From DYRG01 sp041161065 (GTDB lineage Bacteria; Pseudomonadota; Gammaproteobacteria; Beggiatoales; Beggiatoaceae), in NCBI GenBank assembly GCA_041161065.1, contig JBEAVE010000018.1:1-64000 (forward strand): 64,000 nucleotides of DNA, read 5' to 3'. A program made the translations under genes and the position numbers. This document shows positions 52,653 through 61,046 of this stretch, one piece after another; the first letter of the stretch is position 1; each line of letters begins with the position of its first letter. The notes beneath the pieces are model-generated. The model did not search any database. It was given only the letters and a program-made list of their open reading frames with translations, and had not been told where the DNA came from.

Positions 52653-53124
52653 CACCTGTTGCAGGTATTTGTTGTTGGGGTTGAGATTCGTTGTTTGTCA
52701 TTGGCGCGGCGGCGGGTGCTTGTTGAGCGGGTTGCGGTTGTTCAACGACGGGCGGCGGCGTTTGCGAAACGGGGGGGATAGCTTGTTGTTCGCTAGTTGT
52801 CGCGGGCGCGGCGGGTTGCAAAGTTGGTAAATCAGACGATTCAGATTTGGGCGCGGTTTGCGTATTGATGACACTGGTAACGGGTTTATTGCTGTGTTTC
52901 GTGCTGAAATAAGCCAACACTAAGCTGGTGCAAAAGAAGGTTGCGGCTAAAATAGCGGTGGTGCGCGATAGAAACGAGCTTGCGCCGCGACTACCGAAAA
53001 CGGTCGATGATGCGCCGCTTCCGAATGCTGCGCCTGCGTCTGCGCCTTTGCCGTGTTGCAATAAAACCAAGCCGATCAAACCCAAAGCGGCTAGGACATG
53101 AAGTACATGAAAAAAATCACTCAT
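52636..53124 (-). CDS. secG: Preprotein translocase subunit SecG
   Basis: Small inner-membrane subunit of the SecYEG channel. The protein has 162 aa from ATG 53124: two membrane segments (about 2-20 and 51-72), with the conserved GLVLLQHGKGADAGAAFGSGASSTVFGSRG between. The C-terminal 85 residues are low-complexity, rich in Pro, Gln, Ala and Thr, and make it longer than typical SecG (about 110 aa). An upstream frame to 53172 is less likely. tpiA is 32 nt upstream, the common tpiA-secG-tRNA-Leu order of gammaproteobacteria. Confidence 0.93.
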   Translation of the reverse strand: MSDFFHVLHVLAALGLIGLVLLQHGKGADAGAAFGSGASSTVFGSRGASSFLSRTTAILAATFFCTSLVLAYFSTKHSNKPVTSVINTQTAPKSESSDLPTLQPAAPATTSEQQAIPPVSQTPPPVVEQPQPAQQAPAAAPMTNNESQPQQQIPATGVSTMQ

Positions 53125-53156
53125 AATGTTTGTATCAGTTATTCCAAAGAAAAAAA

Positions 53157-53906
53157 TTAAGCTGCTCGACAAATGGCAAGAAAATCAGTGGCTTTGAGAG
53201 CTGCGCCCCCAATTAAGCCCCCATCAATATCGGGCATTGAGAAAAGTTCTGCGGCGTTATCGGCTTTGACGCTGCCGCCGTATAAAATTTGAACTTTTGC
53301 TGCTGTTTCAGGAGATTGCGCGGCGATGCGTTGGCGAATGAAGGCGTGAACGGCTTGCGCTTGATCGGGGGAAGCGGTTTTGCCGGTGCCGATTGCCCAC
53401 ACGGGTTCATAAGCGATAACCCCTTGATTTAAGGCTTCAACGCCATTGAGCGTTAAGACAGCATCTAATTGGCGGGCGATGACGGCTTCGGTTTGATTGG
53501 CTTCGCGCTCGGACAATAATTCACCGACACAAATAATGGGTTTTAAACCATTTTTCACCGCGACCGCGTATTTTTCCGCAACCCATTGATCGGTATCGCC
53601 ATACAATGCGCGTCGTTCAGAATGCCCAATAATCACATACTTACATTGAAAATCGTTGAGCATTTCCGCCGCGATTTCTCCCGTAAATGCGCCAAGAGAT
53701 TCTTTTGAAAGGTTTTGCGCGCCCCACGAAATGGGCGTTCCAGACAGCGATTGGGCAACCTGCGCCAAATAAACAAACGGCGGACAAACCGTCACTTCCG
53801 CGTTTTTCACATCGGAAAACCCCTGTTTAATCCCGTCCAACAAACTGTGAATGCTGGCGGCAGAACCGTTCATTTTCCAATTTCCGGCAACTAATTTTTG
53901 ACGCAT
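53157..53906 (-). CDS. tpiA: Triosephosphate isomerase
   Basis: Interconverts dihydroxyacetone phosphate and glyceraldehyde-3-phosphate. The 249-aa TIM barrel has KLVAGNWKMNGS (Asn and Lys of the active site), IIGHSERRALYG (electrophilic His), VIAYEPVWAIGTGKTA (catalytic Glu) and LYGGSVKADNA. AGGAGA lies 8 nt before the ATG at 53906. The open frame extends six codons further, to 53924. Confidence 0.97.
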   Translation of the reverse strand: MRQKLVAGNWKMNGSAASIHSLLDGIKQGFSDVKNAEVTVCPPFVYLAQVAQSLSGTPISWGAQNLSKESLGAFTGEIAAEMLNDFQCKYVIIGHSERRALYGDTDQWVAEKYAVAVKNGLKPIICVGELLSEREANQTEAVIARQLDAVLTLNGVEALNQGVIAYEPVWAIGTGKTASPDQAQAVHAFIRQRIAAQSPETAAKVQILYGGSVKADNAAELFSMPDIDGGLIGGAALKATDFLAICRAA

Positions 53907-54001
53907 CACCCAATCTCCTGTCATTAAAATTTAAAAAACAGCCCATTTTAGGCGTAACCGAGCATTTTAGCAAGTTTATGCAAACTATTTATTGTTATTT
54001 G

Positions 54002-54037
54002 GGGTAGTGATCAAATGGAGATGCTCATTAAATCTTT
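54002..54037 (+). repeat. 36-nt dispersed repeat, copy B
   Basis: Matches copy A (9204-9239) at 32 of 36 positions in the same orientation. It ends on the stop codon of the nuclease-methyltransferase gene, in the gap after tpiA. Function unknown. Confidence 0.6.
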
Positions 54038-57000
54038 AATCCCACGCTAATTGCTCGAGTTGTTTGATCAAAGCGATGGTTTCTACACTCACCCGACAAA
54101 CTTTCTCTAATAATTCAATCACGCTTTCTTTGTGTTCGACAAATCGATAACGATGAAATTTTGCTTTAATCGTCGGGTCTTTGGGCGTTTTTTCTTTGTA
54201 TTGATCTAACACCCATTCTAATGCCGACCGATTGCCCAATTGATAATCCCACGCGCTTTCTGGAATGCCTTTCAACACGGTTTCTGAATCTAATTCTATT
54301 GCATTGGAAACTTTATCCGCTTTCAAACGACATTTATAAATCCCTTTGCTTGAGATTTCTACCCGTTCTAATCGATACGCTTCAACGGTTTCAAAATCGG
54401 CGTGTAATTTAATCAATTGTTCGCCTATTTCTGCCCACTTTTTGAAATCATTGTGAAATGGAATGTGTGGAAATTCGGTTTTCAAATTCAACGCAAATTT
54501 CTCTCGATAACGCGGATCGTGCAATACCGCATACACATAATGAAATATTTCCCGTTTCGTAATCGCTAAATTGTAATGTTGCTTAAATTGTTCTAATCCC
54601 CAATCCGTGATATTTTCTTGTTTTAATCCGTTTTTATCATAACTGTAAAGGGGTAGAAATTGCGTTTTCTCGAGAAAATCATAACAAGGAACATTTGAAA
54701 CTACCAATGTTTGAAACGGTTTTGCACTTGGAATTCCAGAAATCCCAATCGCAATATTTTCAAATCCAATTCCAAAAATTTCTCGTTGTTTATATTGCAT
54801 TTCATTAAGTTGTTTGCTGAAATACAATTGACGTTTTGTAAAAGGTCGATAAAGTGAATCAATGATTAAATTTTCCTCAAATTTGTAACAAACATTTTTA
54901 GAAAGATCATTTTTAACAGCGCGCGTCCATTTTATGCCGCCATCATCGGTTTCTGGATTAAGACGTTTTGCTTCGTAATGTTCAATCAAATACTTAATCT
55001 TATTTTCGACTTCTTGTTTAGAGAAACCATACACCCATTCATCACGCGATGTATTAACGCCTAATGAATACAACTTAAAAATCGCTTCCTCACTTTTTCC
55101 TAATTTAACTTCTTTACTGGCGATCGGCAACCAAGTGCTCCAATCTTCAGTGGGTTGATTTAACCACATTCCATTACTATTTGGATCAATTCGGCGAAAT
55201 TTTCCTTGCTGATATAATTGACGCAAATGATTGGATTGTAACCAACGTTTCTTTTCAATCGCGGGAAGAAAATCCTCTACACTCAAATAACGAATTTCAC
55301 CAGTTTCTGACACAGGTTTTTCTTTACGCACTAAAAACACAATAGCAACGCCCGTTTGAATCCCAAAAATATTATGTTTTGTGCCCGAAATTTTAGGATT
55401 TTTCCTCACATCACTCATTAAATCAACAATCCAAATTTCTTGAAATTCTTTTACCACTGTTTTACGAAAACCATCGGCGTGTCGAGAATCCAAATACGAA
55501 CGATTGGTAATAAAAGATAAAATACCTTGTTTTCCCAAACGATCAGAAGCCCAGCGAAAGAAACGAATGTACGGATCATAGAGATTTGTTTTCTGGGCAG
55601 TGCTTTCTTTCAAATAGGTTTCTTTAATGCGTTTGTCGACAAAAGGCGCGGCATCGTTCTTATTATTATTGTTTTCATTTTGTTGATTGGCATTATAAGG
55701 TGGATTCCCAAAAATAATTGGGATTTTGCGTTTGTTTTGTAATTGAATACGCGCTTGATTTTCATCGGTTAATTGTCCAAACAAATCGCTCATACCTTTA
55801 TAGGTTTGTTCAAATGCCCAATTCTCTAAGGTATTAACAAAACACGCGCCCTTAAATTCACGATATTTTCCAATAATTTCAGAATAAGTTTGCTCAATAT
55901 TCAAACACGCAATGTAATACGATAAAATAGAAATTTCATTCGCATGAATTTCATTTAAATATTTGTATTCTAAGGCGGCTTTATCAAATCGCAAATAATC
56001 AATCAAATCGACAATAAATGTTCCTGTTCCTGTGCACGGATCAAGTATTTCTACTTCTTTGTTTGATAAGCGTTTTTCAAAATGTTGTTGCGATAACCAA
56101 TCACAGCCTTCAATTATAAAACGCACGGCTTCGTGTGGCGTGTACACAATGCCTAATTTGTCCGCATCTTTCCAATTATAAGCCGTGTAGAAATCCTCAT
56201 AAACCTGTTTCAAAAAGGTCTGTTTCTCAAAAGAAGTGACGGTACTCGCCGCCGATTGACGGATTTTTGCTAAATAAGGTTCAATGCGTTTCAAAAGATT
56301 TCTACGGGTGTCACCTAAAAAGAAACACTTTTCTAAATCACCAATCGCTTTTGCCAAATGATTTTCTTGATGAAAGTTGCTCTCGGGAAACACCGCCCGA
56401 AAGATTTGATCCGTTAAAATATGTTGCACTAACATTTCATCGATATGTTGCTCTGTTACTTGTTTGCCAATTGAGCCTTGACATAATGTTAGAAATGCCG
56501 CCGCTTGTTTCTTAAATTGAGCATTTTCTCGATGTGCGTTGCTCAACAATTCTGTTAATGCTTGTGAAATATTGGGAATATCACTGAGAAACTGCGCACG
56601 GGCTTCTCGAAAACTTTTTACTTCGGGGGTTTCATAATTAAAAAAGGTTTCTAATAACCGATTAAGTTGCTCGGCATCTTTAGTAGAACACCGCGACGTT
56701 TCTTGACCATTTTGTAATAAAATTGCCGTGCGCGTATCCTCAAAAATAATATTATCCGACGGATAGCCTTTTGCTAACTTACTTTCAATCTCTTTCTCTA
56801 AATCATCTTTGTCATCTTTTGCTTCCCACCAACCATGCACAATCTTTAACGGATCAATTAAAACGCCGTCAGCTTTCAAATCGGGTGCATTAGGTCGATT
56901 AAAAGGTTTGAAAGGATATTCTTGATATAAAGTTAATCGATAATCTTGGGCATAATTATCTAATAAACTTTGAAATGCCGCCCGTAACGCACTTTCATTC

Positions 57001-57059
57001 GTTGCGCCCACTTGTTGCAAGGTTTCTAGCTTTTGCCAATAATGCTGAATGTAATTCAT
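54036..57059 (-). CDS. Single-chain restriction nuclease - N6-adenine methyltransferase
   Basis: A 1007-aa defence-type enzyme. Domains: an N-terminal PD-(D/E)XK nuclease (about 15-130; ADGVLID and E79-A-K81), a helical spacer (about 150-320), and a gamma-class adenine methyltransferase with motif I D340-PCTGTGTF and motif IV N452-PPYN. A long C-terminal target-recognition part (about 600-1000) resembles that of type ISP enzymes such as LlaBIII. The ATP-dependent helicase of type ISP enzymes is absent, so it behaves like a type IIG/IIL single polypeptide. It stands alone, with no separate methyltransferase or specificity gene. All catalytic motifs look intact. Confidence 0.85.
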   Translation of the reverse strand: MNYIQHYWQKLETLQQVGATNESALRAAFQSLLDNYAQDYRLTLYQEYPFKPFNRPNAPDLKADGVLIDPLKIVHGWWEAKDDKDDLEKEIESKLAKGYPSDNIIFEDTRTAILLQNGQETSRCSTKDAEQLNRLLETFFNYETPEVKSFREARAQFLSDIPNISQALTELLSNAHRENAQFKKQAAAFLTLCQGSIGKQVTEQHIDEMLVQHILTDQIFRAVFPESNFHQENHLAKAIGDLEKCFFLGDTRRNLLKRIEPYLAKIRQSAASTVTSFEKQTFLKQVYEDFYTAYNWKDADKLGIVYTPHEAVRFIIEGCDWLSQQHFEKRLSNKEVEILDPCTGTGTFIVDLIDYLRFDKAALEYKYLNEIHANEISILSYYIACLNIEQTYSEIIGKYREFKGACFVNTLENWAFEQTYKGMSDLFGQLTDENQARIQLQNKRKIPIIFGNPPYNANQQNENNNNKNDAAPFVDKRIKETYLKESTAQKTNLYDPYIRFFRWASDRLGKQGILSFITNRSYLDSRHADGFRKTVVKEFQEIWIVDLMSDVRKNPKISGTKHNIFGIQTGVAIVFLVRKEKPVSETGEIRYLSVEDFLPAIEKKRWLQSNHLRQLYQQGKFRRIDPNSNGMWLNQPTEDWSTWLPIASKEVKLGKSEEAIFKLYSLGVNTSRDEWVYGFSKQEVENKIKYLIEHYEAKRLNPETDDGGIKWTRAVKNDLSKNVCYKFEENLIIDSLYRPFTKRQLYFSKQLNEMQYKQREIFGIGFENIAIGISGIPSAKPFQTLVVSNVPCYDFLEKTQFLPLYSYDKNGLKQENITDWGLEQFKQHYNLAITKREIFHYVYAVLHDPRYREKFALNLKTEFPHIPFHNDFKKWAEIGEQLIKLHADFETVEAYRLERVEISSKGIYKCRLKADKVSNAIELDSETVLKGIPESAWDYQLGNRSALEWVLDQYKEKTPKDPTIKAKFHRYRFVEHKESVIELLEKVCRVSVETIALIKQLEQLAWD

Positions 57060-57192
57060 TTTTTCTCTCTTGTTTTCTCTCTCGTTTGAAATAGTATCAT
57101 GCCTATTAATTTGTGAAGACCACCAATCCTTTAAGAACGGGTAGTCTTATTTCAATTCACCAAAGATTATGAGAAGAAAATAACATTTCAAA

Positions 57193-58269
57193 TTAGCGCA
57201 ATCCACACACGTGATAAACCAACGTTTCGCAGCTTTTGCCTTTAAATTTGAGAGCTTGTTCGAGAGGTTCGGCTTGAACATGGTTTTTAACAATCGCGTA
57301 AGTATCTGTTCCGATTAGCACTTCTGCCGGACGGGCATAACTACAAATCCGCGATGCCACGTTCACGCTATCGCCGACCGCCGTGTATTGGTAATGCCCT
57401 TGCGCGCCAATATTGCCCATCAACGCCAGCCCCGTGTTAATCCCCACGCCAAAAAACATCGGCGGAATGTTTTGTTGTTGATTTGCATGATATTGTGCGG
57501 CTTTGAATTGCATAACTAAACCGGCGCGAACCGCTCTAAACGCATGATCTGGTTGAAGATTGGGAGCATTGAAAACCGCCATCACCGCATCACCCATATA
57601 ATTAACAACCACCCCACCGGTTTCTTCAATCGCTTCGCTGGCTAAATTCAAATAAACATGAAGCATTTCAACAGTTTGTTTGGGAGTTAATTTTTCAGAA
57701 ATACTCGTAAAATTTCGTAAATCCGCAAATAAAACCGTCACTTCCCGCAATTCCCCGCCCAATTCAGGTGTAATACGTTTTTCTAATAAACCTTTGCTCA
57801 CTTCTCGCGGCACATAATGTTGTAAAATAAACTCAAGTTGTTGATTTGTTTGGGCTAAATCGTGTTGTAATAAATGTAATTCGTTGCGTTGTTGCGTGAG
57901 GGTTTGTTGAATATTTGTCCAATCCGATGTATCACGCATGATAATAAGTAGGAATTTTTCACCCGTTGGCGGATAATACGGCAAAATATAGACATTTAAA
58001 TAACAAATGTCATTATTATCTTTGATTCGATTGAGATTTTCTAATTCGAAATCCGCTAAATGCCCGTCTAAAATATCCCACAAAATATCTTCGCTTCCGA
58101 TTAATTCAGGAATAAAATCAAAGACATCTTTGCTATTGGTGGTGATGGCGTGATCGAGGGCAAAAGAGGTAAAATTACCACAAGACTGCACAACTTCACC
58201 CTCGCGGTTGATAATGACAAAAGCGGTGTGCTGTTTGTGTAAAAGTAAGCGAAAAAGTTCAGCGTCCAT
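57193..58269 (-). CDS. PAS-domain adenylate/guanylate cyclase (class III)
   Basis: A 358-aa cytoplasmic signalling protein: PAS domain (about 8-115), coiled coil (about 118-152), and a class III cyclase domain (about 173-350). Metal-binding D183 (LFADLRNF) and D227 (NYMGDAVMAVF) are present, as are D300, N303 and R307 (GDSVNVASRI). The position that is usually Lys before the second Asp (K-x-x-G-D) is Asn (N223), which may alter base preference or lower activity. The likely product is cAMP, but cGMP or inactivity cannot be excluded. It follows tRNA-Val after a terminator. Confidence 0.87.
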   Translation of the reverse strand: MDAELFRLLLHKQHTAFVIINREGEVVQSCGNFTSFALDHAITTNSKDVFDFIPELIGSEDILWDILDGHLADFELENLNRIKDNNDICYLNVYILPYYPPTGEKFLLIIMRDTSDWTNIQQTLTQQRNELHLLQHDLAQTNQQLEFILQHYVPREVSKGLLEKRITPELGGELREVTVLFADLRNFTSISEKLTPKQTVEMLHVYLNLASEAIEETGGVVVNYMGDAVMAVFNAPNLQPDHAFRAVRAGLVMQFKAAQYHANQQQNIPPMFFGVGINTGLALMGNIGAQGHYQYTAVGDSVNVASRICSYARPAEVLIGTDTYAIVKNHVQAEPLEQALKFKGKSCETLVYHVCGLR

Positions 58270-58279
58270 AAAGGGTTAA

Positions 58280-58316
58280 GACAACAAAAAACCCGACTTT
58301 AACAGTCAGGTTTAAC
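58280..58316 (-). terminator. Rho-independent terminator of tRNA-Val
   Basis: On the minus strand AAACCTGACT pairs with AGTCGGGTTT (one U-G pair) around GTTAA and is followed by TTTGTTG. It lies 5 nt after the tRNA and before the cyclase gene. Confidence 0.88.
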
Positions 58317-58321
58317 AAAAA

Positions 58322-58396
58322 TGGTGGGCGATGCTGGGTTCGAACCAGCGACCCCTGCCGTGTGAAGGCAGTGCTCTCCCGCTGAGCTAATCGCCC
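58322..58396 (-). tRNA. tRNA-Val, anticodon CAC
   Basis: A 75-nt cloverleaf with acceptor GGGCGAT/ATCGCCC, anticodon arm CTGCC-TTCACAC-GGCAG giving CAC, T arm CTGG-TTCGAAC-CCAG, and an encoded 3' CCA. Confidence 0.96.
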
Positions 58397-58413
58397 TCAA
58401 ATGTCACATCTAA

Positions 58414-58442
58414 ATTGTAATGGTGATTTGTACGCAAGTCAA
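58414..58442 (-). promoter_or_regulatory. Promoter of tRNA-Val
   Basis: On the minus strand TTGACT (-35) and TACAAT (-10) are exactly 17 nt apart. The -10 ends 17 nt before the tRNA 5' end. Confidence 0.8.
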
Positions 58443-58479
58443 ATCCTACCGTTTTGAATAACATAAAATTTTAAACAAC

Positions 58480-59871
58480 TTACACAAAGATATTCGCAAA
58501 AAGGTGAGCAAATTGGGGGTTATAAAGTTCTAATTTTTCCAATGTTTCTAATAAATCTTGCTCACTAAAAGGCGCGGATTTTAAGAGTGGAACACAAATA
58601 TCAAATGTTTTATTGATGACATCGGCAGCGTCCAGATTTTTTTCCAATGGATTTAACCGTCCACAATAATGACCTTGTTGATCAAAATAGGTTATTTCTA
58701 ATTGTGACAGTGGAATTAATGTGTGGAGTTTCTGGAGTGTTCGATAAATGTTATTTGTTGTGATGAGCAACTGCTTAATAAATTCCTCAACCGATTCATT
58801 TGAAATACAAATAGGTGCACTACGTCGCGTCAATTGCCACAAATGCCAACCCTGTTCATTATTAGAAAGCACCAAACTACGATTGTCGGGCAATCTAAAC
58901 AGGGCTTTTGTATGCCAGCGCGTTTGTTGTTGTAGAGCTAAAATGGCTTTTTTCTCACTTAAATAATGCCAATCGGGTTTTGAGAGCAACAACCACTGTT
59001 CATTTGATGCAAGCCAACTATCATCGGGTTGCAAAGTGGGGACTAAAGTAGGTAAAGATTGTAATAATATTTTGGTAGAAACGGCGGGAAATAACCATTT
59101 CAAAGGGGTTTCTGCGGAGGGCAAGGTTATTTCAGATAAATCTGCGTGAATAACGTTCGGATCAGTGATTTCTAGTTCGGTTTCAAGGGGCGGTGTATTA
59201 TCGAATAATGACGAGAGCAAATTAGGGATTGGTTCGAGTTGTTGTTGATGAAGTTGCTGCAACCAATTTTCTGGGGTATCGAGATCGTCTTTTCCTTGCA
59301 ATAATTTGAAATGTTGTTTGAGCGCATTCAAACGTTCAACCGCTAATCTGACCGCCATGACAAAGGTTTCTCGCACGCCCGCGCCTTCAGGAATAGCGGT
59401 TTCAACAATTTTGGTGGTTGAATCGACAAAAAGCGCGCGTAATTGTTGAGTATTTAACGCGAGGGGTGAATCTTGGAAATTGGCTTGAATCAAAAAAAGC
59501 GGGGCGGGCGGCGGTAAATGGCTTAAAAAAACCTGTAATTGGCGGATATGTTCCAATCCTAACGCCAGCGCGGCGGGGCGCGTGTCCAGCACGATCACAA
59601 TCGCGTCGGCTTGGCTGAGCATAAATTCGCGGCGTTGTTGCCATTGCGGCGCGGGCGAGCTAAGAATTTGGCAGGCGATTGGCAGTTGATCGTACATACC
59701 GCCTTGATATTCCAGCCAATTAATCCCGATGTCTTCCAAATCGGGCACAACGCGGGCGATGGCGAGTCTGTGTTCGAGCACACGGAGCGTGGTTGTTTTG
59801 CCAGATTGCGGCAGACCGTCATAAACGATTCGCACGCGCACAACCCCGTTTTCCATATCAATTAACGCCAT
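58480..59871 (-). CDS. MglA-like small GTPase domain protein with long C-terminal region
   Basis: A 463-aa protein. Residues about 8-185 resemble the bacterial Ras-like MglA/Arf family: P-loop G19-LPQSGK25-T26, then QADAIVIVLDTRP and QANFQD in the place of NKxD. The DxxG switch motif of true GTPases is missing; that region reads ILSSPAPQWQQ. Residues 190-463 are unrecognised and mixed alpha/beta. MglA sets polarity and drives gliding in Myxococcus, and a motility or polarity role is possible here. Nucleotide hydrolysis may be impaired. It is divergent from the HAD gene. Confidence 0.65.
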   Translation of the reverse strand: MALIDMENGVVRVRIVYDGLPQSGKTTTLRVLEHRLAIARVVPDLEDIGINWLEYQGGMYDQLPIACQILSSPAPQWQQRREFMLSQADAIVIVLDTRPAALALGLEHIRQLQVFLSHLPPPAPLFLIQANFQDSPLALNTQQLRALFVDSTTKIVETAIPEGAGVRETFVMAVRLAVERLNALKQHFKLLQGKDDLDTPENWLQQLHQQQLEPIPNLLSSLFDNTPPLETELEITDPNVIHADLSEITLPSAETPLKWLFPAVSTKILLQSLPTLVPTLQPDDSWLASNEQWLLLSKPDWHYLSEKKAILALQQQTRWHTKALFRLPDNRSLVLSNNEQGWHLWQLTRRSAPICISNESVEEFIKQLLITTNNIYRTLQKLHTLIPLSQLEITYFDQQGHYCGRLNPLEKNLDAADVINKTFDICVPLLKSAPFSEQDLLETLEKLELYNPQFAHLFANIFV

Positions 59872-59947
59872 TCCTTTCTCCGCTTGCCTTTTGTATTTTT
59901 TCGTGTATTTTGCAGCGTTACGAGCAATTCTTCAACTCAAAAGTGAT

Positions 59948-60496
59948 ATGTTAGCGCGCCTATTTTACAGTTTGCACCACGCCTTTGCCCGTCGCCGCTG
60001 CTTAAAAATCGTGCCGCGCGCCCAAACCCTGTTGCACATTGATTTAAAACAACTTAAAAATCAAGGTATTAAAATCGTTGTTTTGGATTTTGATGGCGTG
60101 TTGTCCGCGCACGGAGAAATCTTACCACAAAAAAATACCGAACAATGGCTAATGCAATGCTTAAATCTATTTGGACAAGAGAACGTCTTTGTTTTAAGCA
60201 ACAATCCTTTTTTAGAACGCCAACGCTATATTGAACAACTGGGGATTCATTTCGTTTGTGCCGCCCGCAAAAAACCCTATCCCGACGGCTTAAATTACAT
60301 CGCCCAACAAACCCTTTCTCAGCGAGAAACGATACTGTTAATTGATGATCGATTGCTCACGGGTATTTTAGCCACTTGTTTGGCAAACACGCGCGGAATT
60401 TTGATTACAAATCCATACCGCAGTTTCTCAAAAAATCTTCTCAAAGAAACCTTTTTTAGTTTGTTGCGATTTTTAGAGCAACGTTTATTTCTCTGA
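59948..60496 (+). CDS. HAD-superfamily (IIIA, YqeG-like) phosphatase
   Basis: A 182-aa HAD protein with motif I in IVVLDFDGVLSAHGE (both Asp present), motif II in VFVLSNNPF, a Lys in RKKPYPDGL, and motif IV in ILLIDDRLLTGI. This set matches YqeG-type phosphatases. The N-terminal ~35 residues are basic. The frame starts at a TTG at 59891; the ATG at 59948 was preferred, though it has only a weak ribosome site. Substrate unknown. It is divergent from the MglA-like gene and convergent with greA across a terminator. Confidence 0.78.
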   Translation: MLARLFYSLHHAFARRRCLKIVPRAQTLLHIDLKQLKNQGIKIVVLDFDGVLSAHGEILPQKNTEQWLMQCLNLFGQENVFVLSNNPFLERQRYIEQLGIHFVCAARKKPYPDGLNYIAQQTLSQRETILLIDDRLLTGILATCLANTRGILITNPYRSFSKNLLKETFFSLLRFLEQRLFL

Positions 60497-60507
60497 ACAG
60501 TAAAAAA

Positions 60508-60540
60508 GACAAAAAAAAGCAGTGCCTTTTTAGCACCGCT
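60508..60540 (-). terminator. Rho-independent terminator of carB-greA
   Basis: On the minus strand AGCGGTGC pairs with GCACTGCT (one G-U pair) around a 7-nt A-rich loop and is followed by eight T. It lies 23 nt after the greA stop and also faces the end of the HAD gene. Confidence 0.9.
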
Positions 60541-60563
60541 TGCAATTAGGTTTCTACCCCAAC

Positions 60564-61046
60564 TCAACCGTATTTTACTTCGAGAATTTCGTATTCTTTC
60601 ACGCCGCTGGGGGCTTGCACTTGGACTTCGTCGCCTTCGCGTTTGCCGATGAGGGCGCGGGCGATGGGCGAACTGATCGACACTTTGTTTTGTTTGATGT
60701 CGGCTTCAACGTCGCCCACGATTTGGTATTCGACCTCGATATCGTCATCGTTTGCGATTTCGACCAACCGCACCGTCGCGCCAAACACCACTTTGCCGTG
60801 CGCGTTAAGGGTTGAAATATCGATAATTTCGGCGGTGGCTAAAATACCTTCCAATTCAGAAATGCGCCCTTCATTGAAACTTTGTTGTTCGCGGGCGGCG
60901 TGATATTCGGCGTTTTCCTTCAAATCGCCCAACGCGCGGGCTTCGGCGATGGCTTGCACGATGCGCGGACGTTCGACTTCTTTGAGGCGTTTTAATTCGT
61001 CACGAATGTGCGCTGCCCCTTTTGCGGTCAAAGGTGGTTTTTTCAT
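60564..61046 (-). CDS. greA: Transcription elongation factor GreA
   Basis: Rescues backtracked RNA polymerase by stimulating transcript cleavage. The protein has 160 aa: an N-terminal coiled coil (about 1-75) with the acidic tip at ARALGDLKENAEYHAARE, and a C-terminal FKBP-like domain with SISSPIARALIGKREGDEV. The ATG at 61046 overlaps the carB stop (ATGA), with AGGAG about 11 nt upstream. A longer frame to 61091 inside carB is not needed. Confidence 0.96.
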   Translation of the reverse strand: MKKPPLTAKGAAHIRDELKRLKEVERPRIVQAIAEARALGDLKENAEYHAAREQQSFNEGRISELEGILATAEIIDISTLNAHGKVVFGATVRLVEIANDDDIEVEYQIVGDVEADIKQNKVSISSPIARALIGKREGDEVQVQAPSGVKEYEILEVKYG

